Both the position numbers and the translations under genes were made by a program. A stretch of 64,000 bases of DNA from contig BSBM01000151.1 of the NCBI GenBank assembly GCA_027924585.1, positions 10,139,501 to 10,203,500 on the forward strand, given 5' to 3'. Origin of the DNA: Larix kaempferi (lineage: Eukaryota; Streptophyta; Pinopsida; Pinales; Pinaceae). Positions 1 to 10,649 of this stretch are shown here, in pieces (the stretch's first letter is position 1; the number at the start of each line of letters is the position of its first letter). Under the pieces are notes generated by a model. It saw only the letters and a list, made by a program, of their open reading frames with translations, did not search any database and had not been told where the DNA came from.

Positions 1-890
1 TGGTTCCAATTATTCCTAGCTGAACGTTTGAAATTTGGGCGATTTATTTTATTGGACCATTCCCAGTAATTGATAGATGGATAGGTGCACGATATCTTAT
101 CACTGCTATGGAATATGTCACCAAGTGGGCAGAAACAAAACCGGTCGAAACATGTTTGAGCGAAGTCATTGCCAAGTTTATCTATGAAAACATCACAACA
201 CGTTTCAGATGCCCCTTAAAATTGATAAGCGACCAAGGTACACATTTTGTTTGTAAAACCATTGAAGCATTAACTAAGGAATTTGCAGTTGATCATAGAA
301 TAAGCACATCATACCATCCTCAATATAATGGCGCCGTAGAATCATTCAATAAAACACTCACAAGAGGACTGACAAAAAATGCAACATGGAGAAGGACGAC
401 TGGGATGACAAAGTACCTGTTTTTCTTTGGGCATACAAAACAACATACAAAAGAATGATAGGACAAACACCTTTTTCACTTGTCTATGGGAAAGAAGCAG
501 TCGTCCCATTGCATTTTCGTCGACAAGCACCAACTATTGCAGTAGTATTGCACATTGATGTCGAAAATGCATGAAAAGAACGACTATTACAACTGTCGAA
601 ACTGGATGAAATTCGATAGATGGCAATAGAACATCAACAAGTCCAAAAACAATGACAGAAAGCTTGGCACAACAGAAATATCAAACAAAATAATCTGTCA
701 GTTGGAGACTTGGCACTACTCTATAATAGCCGTGTAAAAGGGAAACCAAAGAAGTTGCATACAGAGTGGATGGGGCCCTATATTGTCGAAATGATAAATC
801 CCAATGGATCAGTCCAACTGAAAACGTTATAAGGTAGCATTTTCAAGAAAGTGGTAAATGGCGCCCGACTTAAACGGTACAAGTTGTGAA
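1..890 (+). pseudogene. Ty3/gypsy integrase, C-terminal two thirds, frameshifted
   Basis: Remnant of the integrase that joins retroelement cDNA to the host chromosome. From about 90 to 400 the frame reads like a gypsy integrase core: EYVTKW, then LISDQGTHF with the second catalytic Asp, then HPQYNGAVESFNKTL with the catalytic Glu. The first catalytic Asp, expected in a DYVTKW context, is Glu here (MEYVTKW). Near 385 the frame shifts and continues as FLWAYKTTYKRMIGQTPFSL and LVYGKEAVVP. The C-terminal part (GDLALLYNSR, LHTEWMGPYIVE) runs to about 890 with stops. Upstream polymerase domains lie outside the window. The downstream accessory ORF and LTR on the same strand probably belong to the same element. 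Family assignment is firm; activity is excluded by the breaks. Confidence 0.85.
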
Positions 891-1444
891 TATTCTCAAA
901 AAAAAATTGTTAGAAATAACCGAATGAGAGAAAGTACTATAAGTAATCAAGCAAACAGCAAGGCACGTCAAAAGAAGAATGACGATAGATTGGCAGAATA
1001 AGGATGGAAAAAGAAAAGAGAAAAGCCCGACGCATAACCGTCGGTATTATAGACATCGGCAAGAATGTCGACGAGTTGCTAAGGAAAACCAGACATGACA
1101 GAAACAATAGAGCACAGACCGACAAAAACCACCTAGAGAAGTACGCTGACATGAAACATCAAGCAAGGTGTCGTGGTGTCATGATGGTAAATAAGTAAAG
1201 GACAAAAGTAGTCGCGACGCCAAAAGTAATGCACCTGACAGGGTGCCGATAGCCTGTCAGCTCAATTTGATACCTTCGTCAGATCATCCATTAATACAAG
1301 CCTCTATGTCCCGTTCACCTATGCCGAGCAGCTCTACCATAAATCCTGAGCTTGAGGAATCTTGGGGAATCTTTTGACGAGAACTGGAACTCTAAGATAC
1401 AGAGATCCTTGACCCCGTTGAAGTAAATTTCGCATTTTCAAACC
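891..1444. other. spacer between integrase and accessory ORF
   Basis: I see no recognisable coding sequence here. Short open stretches of 60-70 codons exist on both strands but have no family signature. It is most simply the untranslated spacer between pol and the accessory reading frame of the same gypsy element. Confidence 0.4.
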
Positions 1445-4400
1445 CTGAATCCACCATGGCTCAAGGAAAACCCTAACGGCAACCAGGGCTATTGCGACAA
1501 TGGTCAGAGAGATGGAAAAAGAGCAATCGCCTTTGGAAACGAGATTAATGATGATTCAGAACGTGAAGGCTCTGGAAACAAGTTAGAAGAGAGCTTGAAA
1601 CGATATTGAAGATTGGGGGAAGGAATTAGATGGCCGCTGGAGGGAGGAAGCATAGTGGCTGCAAACTGCTACAATCGTACATTATATGAAGGCACCCCTT
1701 TTGGAAAGTTTCAGAGGACTCAAAGAAATTATTGCATAGTTCATTGTTAGCCTTATCACAATGGTAAGTTCTATTTTGACGTTCCAGTTGAAATTGATGG
1801 AGCACTTATCCACAAGATCACAGGTCTGTCACACAAAGGAGATGCTGTACCGACAAGTTCAAATGTGGACTTGGTCGACGAATTTGTAACTACCGCTGCT
1901 GGAAAGAACTCATGAGGCATAGCCGTGAGCCAGATCAGATATGTCAATTACAAAACTGCTGCTAAAATTGTGTCGCATGCACTATCACAAACAGGAAGAA
2001 GATCAGACTTGAAAATCAGCGTGCTGGAAGCTATTAAAAATATGGCTATGCGCGACAAAGTTTACAAATGGGCAGACTTCTTGGCCGACATAATAAAACA
2101 CACATGCTATAAGTGCTAAGAGGAAGGAACTAGCATCCGATATCCATCTGTAATTATATGGATTTCCATGACCCACATCCGACTGCGAGGAAATAAGGAT
2201 TTTGCTTAAGACCGAAATGTACTTATGGAGAATTTCCGCTGCTTCTCACCAGGAACAAATCGACATGGACCATCGACAGTTAAACTTTGGTTGGAAGCAT
2301 GGTTTATATATTTCAAAACAAAGGTGACAAGATGGAGAGTGCCTCAGAACATTCGATGGAGTTTACCTCCGACAGCACACATCCAACTTTCTTTGGATCA
2401 TACAACGGTCTGGTATCTGCAAGGAGCAGCAGGTAAATCAACACCCCTCGACTACTATCCATCAGTGGATGAAATTTTCACGGATTTAGGTCAACAGTCA
2501 AATGAAATATTGGCAATTCTTCCTCAAGCAAGAAAATTCGACTTCACCAATGTCAAGCCATTGATAGACGCAGAATAAGAAGAAGCGTATGAAAGTCGAC
2601 TATATGTGAACAATTTCACTTATCAGCCTGAACCTGTACCTGACCCCAATGTACTGGCACTCACGCTTACTCCACATGAAGATTCAACAGAAGCTGTGGA
2701 GCATTCAAACAACAGTACAAAGTCTGAAAATCCAGAGCATCTCTTGATGGACAAAAATATCCAAAGGGTAGCAAGTGAACTGCTTACAACATGACAGAAC
2801 AAGGTTGTACCGACACATGGGAAGGGAAAAAGAAAAGTAACTTTTCAGCAGCCTACAGAGGAAGATTAAATCTAGTTGTATGATAGTGCCACTCAGATTC
2901 TAGAAGACACAGCCAATAATAAGTTTCTAGCAGAGGATCAATTCAAGAAATTCGTAGAGACAGATAAGCGCAAGACACCCATAATTTATGTCAAGAAACC
3001 CAAAATACCGGTCGAGCCTCATGTCGACTTGACTATTACTACTCCCCCTTCTTCCTCGACCATAATAGAGGAAGAAAATACCCCTTTAGCATTACCTGCC
3101 TCTGTTAACCGAACAAATGCTATTCTGAGTCAGTTCATCGCCAACCTTCCAGTGCTATGTCCCAACTAGCGTGAGATGGTCACTCAGCAACCAATCTTTG
3201 CATCCATACAAACCGTTCTGCTTAAACTGGCTCCCCCCAACACTAGTGGAACCAACACTTTATCTTTATCATCTACAGTAGAAGAAGTTATCAGTTACAA
3301 AAAGACCCATCGTATCAGAAACCCCGATCCATTAGGTCTAATCTATTCACAAGAAACATCTGGTTTTACCCCTCTTCCAGTCACACCACTGCAACAACAA
3401 TTGAGTCCACCTCAACCTACAGTCGATCCTAGTGAAAATTCCACACAAGTCGTTACTTCCCAAGTCGAGTCTATAGTTCTAGAAACTGAGTCAAGTCTAG
3501 TCGGTCTGGGTCCGTTCGGCAGTACCACTTCATTGAGTCCACTTACGACATCAGTCGACCCGCCATCCATCCCAACAAGTCAGTTGAGTCCCCCTGCCGA
3601 CAGAGCCAAGTCCAATCCGGTGATACAACAACAAAACAAAGAATCAATAGTGACAGAAGCAATTGAAGTTATTACAGTTCAATCCAATGAAATAACAACA
3701 GTTCAAGACATTGAAGCTGACACGACAGAAGCACCTTAAAAAACACAAAGATAAGAAGCACAAAGAAAGAGAACTTCATCAGCAAAAACAAAAGCAGCAA
3801 GTGCAGCAAATCCAAAGCCACAGAAAGAAACACAAAGATAAGAAGCACAAAGAAAGAGAACTTCATCAGCAAAAACAAAAGCAGCAAGTGCAGCAAATCC
3901 AATCAGAAAACACCCTCTTAGTTTACTTGGATTAGTTTGGAGCTACTGCCATTTATCAACCATAGTTGGCATCTTAAGAAGAGCTTGATTTAATTGAATA
4001 TGCAGTCTTCAGAGAGCAGAGACATCGTCGAAGGAGACAGAAGACCAGATACACCAGCTACAGGAAGAAAGGATTGTGTTTCTTGCTAAGTGTGAAGACT
4101 TAGCTCAGCAAGTCATTCCACTTCCCTCAAGTCTCGACACAACATCACCTCTCGACAGAGCATATCAATTATTTGAATCTGTCGTGTCGACTCTACAATA
4201 TGAGCTTCTCAAGAAACAACAGGACTAGGCTGTAGAAGTATCCTCCCTAATGGAAAACCAGTATATAGCCTTTACAAAAGCTCTCAGTTTGCTCAAGCAA
4301 TATGTCAAACTTGCTGAAGTTTTGAATAATTGGTATGTACATTATGGTGAGGTGTACACAGAACTTCAAAAGACACGCACACTTCTGGGCACACTTCATC

Positions 4401-4807
4401 ATCAATGTCTGACCGCAGAAGAAGCACTTACTGAATGCCTCAACAATCAAATCATTATGGAAAATAGGAAGCTGGACAAATTAGAAAAAAAGGAAGCACA
4501 ATGGATCTCACAAGAACTCCTTGGTCTCTCCAAACTTGAAGAAATCCAGCCTCGGATCCAACACTTACTTGCTACTTCCAAAGAAACAGTCATAGTCCTT
4601 GGCCCCAACATGATCAATTTACAAAATACATCCACTCACGACAAGATGCAACACTTGTCGAAACTCACAACATTGATTGTGGATATCCAAACTTTGTTGC
4701 ATACATGGGAAGACTTCCAACATCATCTCTCTGTCTCTGCCAAATCTATTATCGAAGTCTTCCTACAAACACCTGAGGCTCCCAACTCCAGCCTACCATA
4801 TCCATAA
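1445..4807 (+). pseudogene. long accessory ORF downstream of gypsy integrase
   Basis: One reading frame (starting at positions with remainder 2 modulo 3) can be followed for about 1,120 codons between integrase and 3' LTR. It is interrupted by more than a dozen stops, and I found no need for a frameshift. I do not recognise the product. N-terminal part (to about 2,580): a globular-looking region with VYKWADFLADIIKHTCYKC and WYLQGAAGKSTPLDYYPSVD. Middle (2,600-3,930): rich in Ser, Thr, Pro and Gln, with a duplicated basic 29-residue unit. C-terminal part (4,020-4,807): Leu/Glu/Gln-rich and probably coiled coil. No fixed start can be chosen; an ATG at 1,456 lies in another frame. Extra ORFs between pol and the 3' LTR are known in several plant gypsy lineages; whether this one is related to any of them is open. 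It may resemble plant transposon-associated or mobile-domain proteins, but that is only an impression. Confidence 0.6.
3741..3902 (+). repeat. two-copy 87-bp tandem duplication inside accessory ORF
   Basis: A 75-bp block at 3,741-3,815 recurs at 3,828-3,902 with an 87-bp offset, and appears identical by eye. 87 is a multiple of three, so the accessory ORF frame is kept. Both copies carry the same TAA stop in that frame (3,752 and 3,839). Another frame is open through both copies (3,711-3,935) and would encode a Lys/Glu/Gln-rich stretch (KKHKDKKHKERELHQQ). Confidence 0.9.
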
Positions 4808-4883
4808 CCGTCGAAGTCATTAATTTGGTTGCACAGTTCTCAATTTTGATCTGTCAATTTCCTCAGGAAGAAGAAATATTTTG

Positions 4884-4895
4884 TGGTGGGGGAGA
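4884..4895 (+). other. polypurine tract
   Basis: TGGTGGGGGAGA lies directly before TGTTGGAGGGG, the expected arrangement of a plus-strand primer next to a 3' LTR. Confidence 0.7.
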
Positions 4896-5203
4896 TGTTG
4901 GAGGGGCCTAGGTCGGCCTGTCAACTAGGACCTCCACCCGACCATTTGAAGTATATGTCGACAAGTCGCGTCGACTAGCATAGGTCGGGTCGGTCGGTTA
5001 GACCCACAGACGGTTATGTAACTGTATTAAAAGACATATATATAGGCTATTGAGCCAATGTAGTAGTTAGATTTGTTCTATGTTGTATTCTGCTCTTGCT
5101 GGTTAATACAAAGGCTTGTACTTCTCTCTACTTGTATTGTCTCTTGTATCTGTATCATTGTTCAGTCATGCTTATAATATATAATTTATCTCTGGTAACC
5201 ACA
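4896..5203 (+). mobile_element. 3' LTR of the first gypsy element
   Basis: The LTR begins TGTTGG just after a polypurine tract. It holds a TATATATA box, a short leader and a T-rich 3' part, and probably ends with ...AACCACA near 5,203. The right boundary is uncertain by a few bases, because no second LTR copy is in the window to compare. Its 5' half is unusually rich in GTCGAC/GGTCGG motifs. Confidence 0.65.
5036..5043 (+). promoter_or_regulatory. LTR TATA box
   Basis: TATATATA followed by AGGCTATTGAGCC inside the LTR, about 140 bp from its left end. This is the probable core promoter of the element; transcription would start around 5,065-5,075. Confidence 0.55.
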
Positions 5204-6560
5204 TGACCCTTGGGACTACAACAAGGTCGCTAGTTTATACGTCAACTTCCATGGGGCACAACTTCTGCATATGATCTCCATTTAGGGAGCTCGATAGCTC
5301 GTTGGAAAGACCTAATTGAGAGTTACAACATCATTTTATTGAGGTCAAGGAATTCTATGGAAACCCCTGCTCCCTTGATTGGACAAAAAACATTGTTGAG
5401 GGCCCCAAAACAACCCCGAAAATTTGGGACCCAAAAAACTGTAGAAAATTGCCAAGAAGATGGAGAACCATTGTCACTCAATGGAACAAGTGGGTGGACA
5501 CTAGTATCCACCTATATTATCTCTAGATATTCCTCTAGTTCCAAGTGAGGCCAAAAAGGAACAAGTGTTCTCACTATCCCACCTTCTCCCATGAAGTATT
5601 ACCCAAGGCATTTAAAACGATGGGACACTGGGAGGAATGGCATGTGTGATGCCACCCCATATCCATCCCGACCTTTAAATGCACCATAAACCACCGCTTC
5701 CTCTGAGTTTCTATGTGTAAAACTACATGGCATATGAATTGTAAGGGCCTGTTTCATGATCCATAACAGTAGGGTATTGGAGGATAGTAGTCATCCCCAT
5801 TTGTTTAACATTGTCCCTATTTCAAATGAGTTTCTAGGTTGGCCTAGATGTATGCTTATCTATTTAGGCCTTATAGAATGTGATACAACTCAATATCTCT
5901 AAAGTGGGAGGATTCATGCCTAATCCAAGAGACTAACTGTGCCAGAGAGTTTGTTAATATGATTTGTCTCTTGTTCATGAGATTCATTATTATTGTTGAA
6001 TATCTAAATACCTTAGATCACACCTTAGATGAATCAAGACCATAAATACCTTGTAGCAATGTGTAGGAATTTGTGTGATTGTTTATTGCAATTCAAAGAT
6101 GGTAAGCGTAGTTGATTTATGGAGTTCCTCTAAGCTCAATGATGATCTTCCTCATCCGCCACTCCTTCTAACCAATGCAATTTAATCATAATATAAAAAT
6201 AATAATTACTTCCACTTAATTTGATTTTTTAATAATGACCAATTAACCTAAACTATGAATATAATATTTTGGGGGGCCTTGATGGTATTGAGATGATTTA
6301 GATTGACAAGATTTAGATTTTGCAGACTTTTTCTTAATTTGAAGACCACTTTTGACAACCCTTTTCTAAAAAATGTAATATCTTTGCTTTTTATTATTAA
6401 TAATTAAATGGGAACACCTTTATAATAATAATAATATCTGTGAAAATTTCTATTAATATTCATTAATTTTGAATAGGAAGAGAGTACGGAATTCATTATC
6501 TAAGGCTTGTCATATATATGCATAAATGCATTTAATTAAATATTAATGTTTACTAGTAAC
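5204..6560. other. unassigned AT-rich DNA
   Basis: I see nothing with a family signature. The segment 6,170-6,560 is very A+T-rich with TAATAATAAT runs. Short open frames here look like chance. Confidence 0.3.
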
Positions 6561-8900
6561 ATAGTTTATAGTCTAAAGGGTTAGTTCAGATAGTTGTTGC
6601 CAATGTTGTTGGGAATTTGGTAAGTTCAATGCTAGCATGTGCTCATTTTGAATCCCCCCTAGGAAAGGCACAATTTTTAGTGCCAATTGATTTACTAGGG
6701 ATGCCTTCCACAATTGTAGGGAAGAATATCTTAGGTTTTCCTGAAAAGAAGTGACATTACTTATTTAATGGGGGGATAGATAGGATGGAATAATTTCTTT
6801 TCAAAGGTTCAGAGGTACGACAACATAGGGAGTTTCTGAATATGGGAAAATGGTCATTTGAGAGGAAAATTTGACAGAATCTCATGGAAAAAGAGGAACT
6901 CCTTGACTATGCAAAGGACCTTGAGAAACCCTACCATTTAGTTGAATTTTTTCATCATAGGTAGAGGTGGTGAATTGGTGGAAGGAACAAGGTAAAGGAG
7001 ACCAAGGAAGAATCATGAAGGATCCCATGGTGCATGACTCAAGGAGCCCAATCTCACCACTTGCGATAAAGGGGACAAAATACCCTTCAAATCAAAACCC
7101 TAGAACTTCGAGTGACACTATAGAGATTTCCCTCTCCATTAAATGTTTAGGAATAAAATAATACCCCTATTTGATAGGACAAAAATCATGAGAGGAAATG
7201 GATCCCTTGTTGATAGGAAATGACCCTTGTACCACACTCATCAAATTACGTGTGAAAGGAATTAGCTAGAAATCTAAGGAGAATCATGGATTCTCAAGAG
7301 AAAACTCCAAAGTGCTCTTGTTCATCATCAAGAGATGAGCTATTTATTGATGGTTCAAGTCCCAACTTTCTCCATAATGTTACAATTATCCCAAAATCCC
7401 ACTTACAAATGATGGAATTTGGTGGCAATATAAAGTGTACGGCTTTGTAAGGACCTAGAAACCTCATTTGGGAGAAGAAAAGATGTTAAGAGGAGGTCAT
7501 GAAAAAACCCTACCAGAGAGGGACATTCAAGCATATGTCATATTTACACACAAAGATATATTCATGAGTATGAAGACCCATTTGTTTCTAATCTAGAAGA
7601 AGCAAGGAATAATAAGGATAATGATATTTCTCGTGCCTTGACCATGATAGAGAACCTATCTAAAATCTCAAAGACCCTCCAAAAGTGAAATTAGAGGGAA
7701 GAAGAAGGTTCTCAAGCGTCGAGCCATAAAATAATCCATTACAAACTCTCAAAGACCCTCCAAGAGCAAACTCAGAAGGAAGAAGAAGATCTTGGTGATA
7801 AAACTTAGAAGAAAGAATGAAAATACAATTTAAGTCAACATTGATCCTAGAGAGAATGGTAAAATATGTATATAAAACCTTTATACATAACTTCATAGGG
7901 ATTTTAAGTTAAATTGGAAGTCACTTAATCAATGCACACAAAAGATATGGAAAATTGTTTAGGTTACCTCCAAATTTTTTCTATTGATTAGAGGTTATAT
8001 CAACTTCATCTTCAAGACTAAGGAACACAAATATTGGATTAGAAGAGGCCTTTGTTTCCAAGACATATACCATCTAAAGTTGATTTTCTAGAAGCTAAAC
8101 TTCGATCCTTTAAAGAAACATCGAAATGTTACTTTGATTTGGGTCAAAATACTTGTTCCTTCTAAATGAGACATGAGAAAAATAAGTACTTATAGGAGTG
8201 GGAAATACATTAAGGGAATTTATTATAGTGGATTAAAATATAGGAATAATATTGTTCCAATAAATTACTGCAAAAGTATGCATGGGATAAACATGAGAGA
8301 AGGGTTCTTAATTATTTTAGGTCCCCCTTTAAGTTCCACGAGTTAAAGGAAAATGGCCATGTCAAAAATCCCTATCTATATAGAGGATAAGATATTTTCC
8401 TTGATCTCAACTCAATTATGTTGAGCAATTCCAAATTGCAGATGAAGTTTTTTAATTGATCATGGTTCTTAACCACGAAAAAAAGGATAATATCATCACA
8501 TAAGAATCCCATCCACACCCTCTTATCACCTTGGTCATATAATACCTAGTTAGAGATATCCTCTACGAAATAATTTAGAAAATTCCAAAGGAATATGAGA
8601 AATACCCAAAGAGTTCAAAACTAAAGTATTTGAGGAAATAAAAAGAAGAACCCTCGAGAATAATAAAAGAGGAAAAAGAAAAAAAACATGGCCCTTCAAA
8701 AATAACTATAAGATTTTCCTCCTCTAAGTAACGTGAGAATTTATTGCAAAGAGGAGACTGAAGATACCATCTAGACCCAAGAAAATGAATAAATAATCTC
8801 AACTCATGGAGGACATAAAAGGAGGCTTAGATGAAGATGAATTTATTTCATTCCTAAAGTCATTGAGTAGAATTTTTTTTCTCTACCATGCAAAAGGAAA
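6561..8900. other. unassigned, possibly decayed LINE 5' part
   Basis: Broken plus-strand reading (for example LLDYAKDLEKPYHLVEFFHH near 6,900) has protein-like composition but no motif I can name. Because a LINE endonuclease-like fragment follows on the same strand at about 9,000, this could be the first ORF and 5' region of that LINE. That is weak inference. Confidence 0.25.
7668..7796 (+). repeat. imperfect 78-bp direct repeat
   Basis: CTCAAAGACCCTCCAAAAG... with an AGGGAAGAAGAAGG tail recurs about 78 bp later as CTCAAAGACCCTCCAAGAG... with an AGGAAGAAGAAGA tail. Two copies only. Confidence 0.55.
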
Positions 8901-8929
8901 ATTATAGTAGGCATTCAACAAATGAAGGA

Positions 8930-9400
8930 AGGACCTCATCTAAGAGGCCCTTAGAGTCAAGAAAACCTCTAAAGGAGGTGATAAATGCTTTATATCTCTC
9001 TAAACATAAGGGGATTAGGGACTTCCCTAAAACAAATATCCCTCAAGAGGCTATAAAGAAGTAATCCCTTGATATCCTCTTCTTACAAGAAACTCTAATA
9101 AGTGGTGAAGAAGCCCTGAAATCCTTATTAAGTCTCTTGAAAAGCCATAATTTTATGACCTCAAGTGCAAGAGGAAGATATAGGGGCTTACAAATTGGAT
9201 GGAAAAACACTTGTACACTAAAAACTCAAGAAACCCTCAAATCCATAATTTTGTGCACCTTCTTAGTGAGGGATTTGCATAAGGATCTCAATTTTGTGAA
9301 TTGTTATGGTCCTTGCTAAAATAAGAAAGATTTACAGTTTCAATTATTTAATGAACCCTCTATACAAGGTCCCATAAACCTATGTAAGAAAAACAATACC
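8930..9400 (+). pseudogene. LINE (non-LTR) endonuclease N-terminal fragment
   Basis: From 9,065 the frame reads DILFLQETLISGEEALKSLL, followed by S-rich and RYRGLQIGWK segments, then LNFVNCYGPC near 9,310. This order is typical of the APE-like endonuclease of plant L1-type LINEs: LQE with a catalytic Glu, a G-G-x-x-W block, and N-x-Y-G-P. After a stop at 9,317 the frame resumes with KKDLQFQLFNEPSIQGP. The preceding N-terminal SWN block is not clear, and no reverse transcriptase follows before a copia LTR begins. Such endonucleases nick target DNA for target-primed reverse transcription. The call rests on motif order alone. Confidence 0.5.
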
Positions 9401-9777
9401 AAACAAAATTTAAATAATGAGAACTAACAATGGCTCACACACACATTACACAAAGATTTACCTTCGAAACCCAAAATAAGGAAAACCAACATTCTTGAGA
9501 GGTTCTCCACTCTTTATCTTATTGTATTACCTTTTATGTTAACAATAGTACAATATTATAAAACCCAAAACCCTAATCCATTAACCCATATTAGATTACA
9601 ACCCCAATTCTTAACTAAAATGATTTTACAATGGGTTGATAACATCTCAAAATGGACCAAAAATGGTCTTGGAAATTTTCTTTTAAGGGAACTTCCGTTG
9701 AACCTCCAGCAGGGATTAATAACCCCCCTGGACACCCTTTTCTCTAGGAACCTACAAATATTACAACACATGTCTAG
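9400..9777 (-). mobile_element. 3' LTR region of a minus-strand copia element
   Basis: On the minus strand this follows the copia RNase H remnant and a polypurine tract. It is T-rich and contains AATATTGTACTATTGTTAACAT. The far end is not determined because no partner LTR is seen; the left limit given here is only where the LINE fragment stops. Confidence 0.45.
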
Positions 9778-9780
9778 TAT

Positions 9781-9790
9781 TCTCCCACTT
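9781..9790 (-). other. polypurine tract of minus-strand copia
   Basis: The minus strand reads AAGTGGGAGA, the usual plant copia tract, placed between the end of pol and the LTR. Confidence 0.7.
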
Positions 9791-9861
9791 GTTGTATTCT
9801 TTGAAATAAGGGGTTAAAGGGGAACCATTCATGAAATTAGTTGCTAAGGGTAGCAATGCCC

Positions 9862-10648
9862 ATTGATTCTCTACACCAACATAATTTTTTAGTACTGATA
9901 GATTTTTTCAATGACTGCAACATTCTTCAAGGTATCAACCTTCTCCAAAAGTTCTTTTATTTGTTCAACCATGTCTCTAAAAAAATGATATTGAACATTA
10001 ATATGCTTTTTCATGGAAATATAAGCAATGTTATTTGCTAGAAAAAATGAATTTGAACCATCACAACCTATTCTCACTTGCTTTTGAACAAATAGAATAC
10101 CTAAACACATTCTTTGCAACAATATGGATTCCTTAATTCCATGAGTAGCTACCATGTATTTTTCTTTTATAGTTGACAATGCAACTACACCTTGCCTCTT
10201 ACTCATCCAACTGATTGCTCCATCACATAAGTTAAAAATCATAACTGTGGTCAAGATCTCTAGCCCAACATGCATCAACAAAACCTTGTATATCTATATC
10301 ATATGAATTATAGTCCTTCCTTGGTAACATTATTCATAATATGAAGTGCTACACAAATATCTGAAGACCCTATTTAATGATGTCCAATGTTCCTTCCTTG
10401 GTTTTGACATATAATTGCTCAAAACTTCCACTACATGGGAAATGTCTGGTCTGATGGAGATTATAGCATACATCAAACTTCCAACAATTCTAGCATAGGG
10501 AACACACAACATGCCTTTTACCTCTTTGTGAGTCTTGGGACACTGATATGCAAATAACTCGACCATAATATTCTATTGGCTCAATCACTTTTTTCCATGC
10601 CTAAACTAAATTTTGAAGCACTAAGATCTTTCATATCAAGCCGTCAAG
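9862..10648 (-). pseudogene. Ty1/copia RT C-terminus and RNase H
   Basis: The minus strand from 10,648 reads MKDLSASKFSLGM (end of reverse transcriptase). It continues as ARIVGSLMYAIISIRPDISH (10,500 region), FRYLCSTSYYE, then AISWMSKRQGVVALSTIKEKY and FRDMVEQ at the RNase H end. A frame break near 10,300 removes the G-Y-x-D-x-D-W block that normally carries an RNase H Asp. The Glu expected in STAEAEY is Lys here (STIKEKY). Upstream RT and integrase are missing: the sequence changes character abruptly above 10,648. A truncated, inactive copy. Confidence 0.85.
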
Positions 10649-10649
10649 T

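Noticed and set aside
3672-3902. Leu/Phe-rich minus-strand frame resembling a membrane protein
   Set aside because: It is the complement of the duplicated Lys/Gln-rich 87-bp repeat; the hydrophobic look follows from AAG/CAA codons read backwards.
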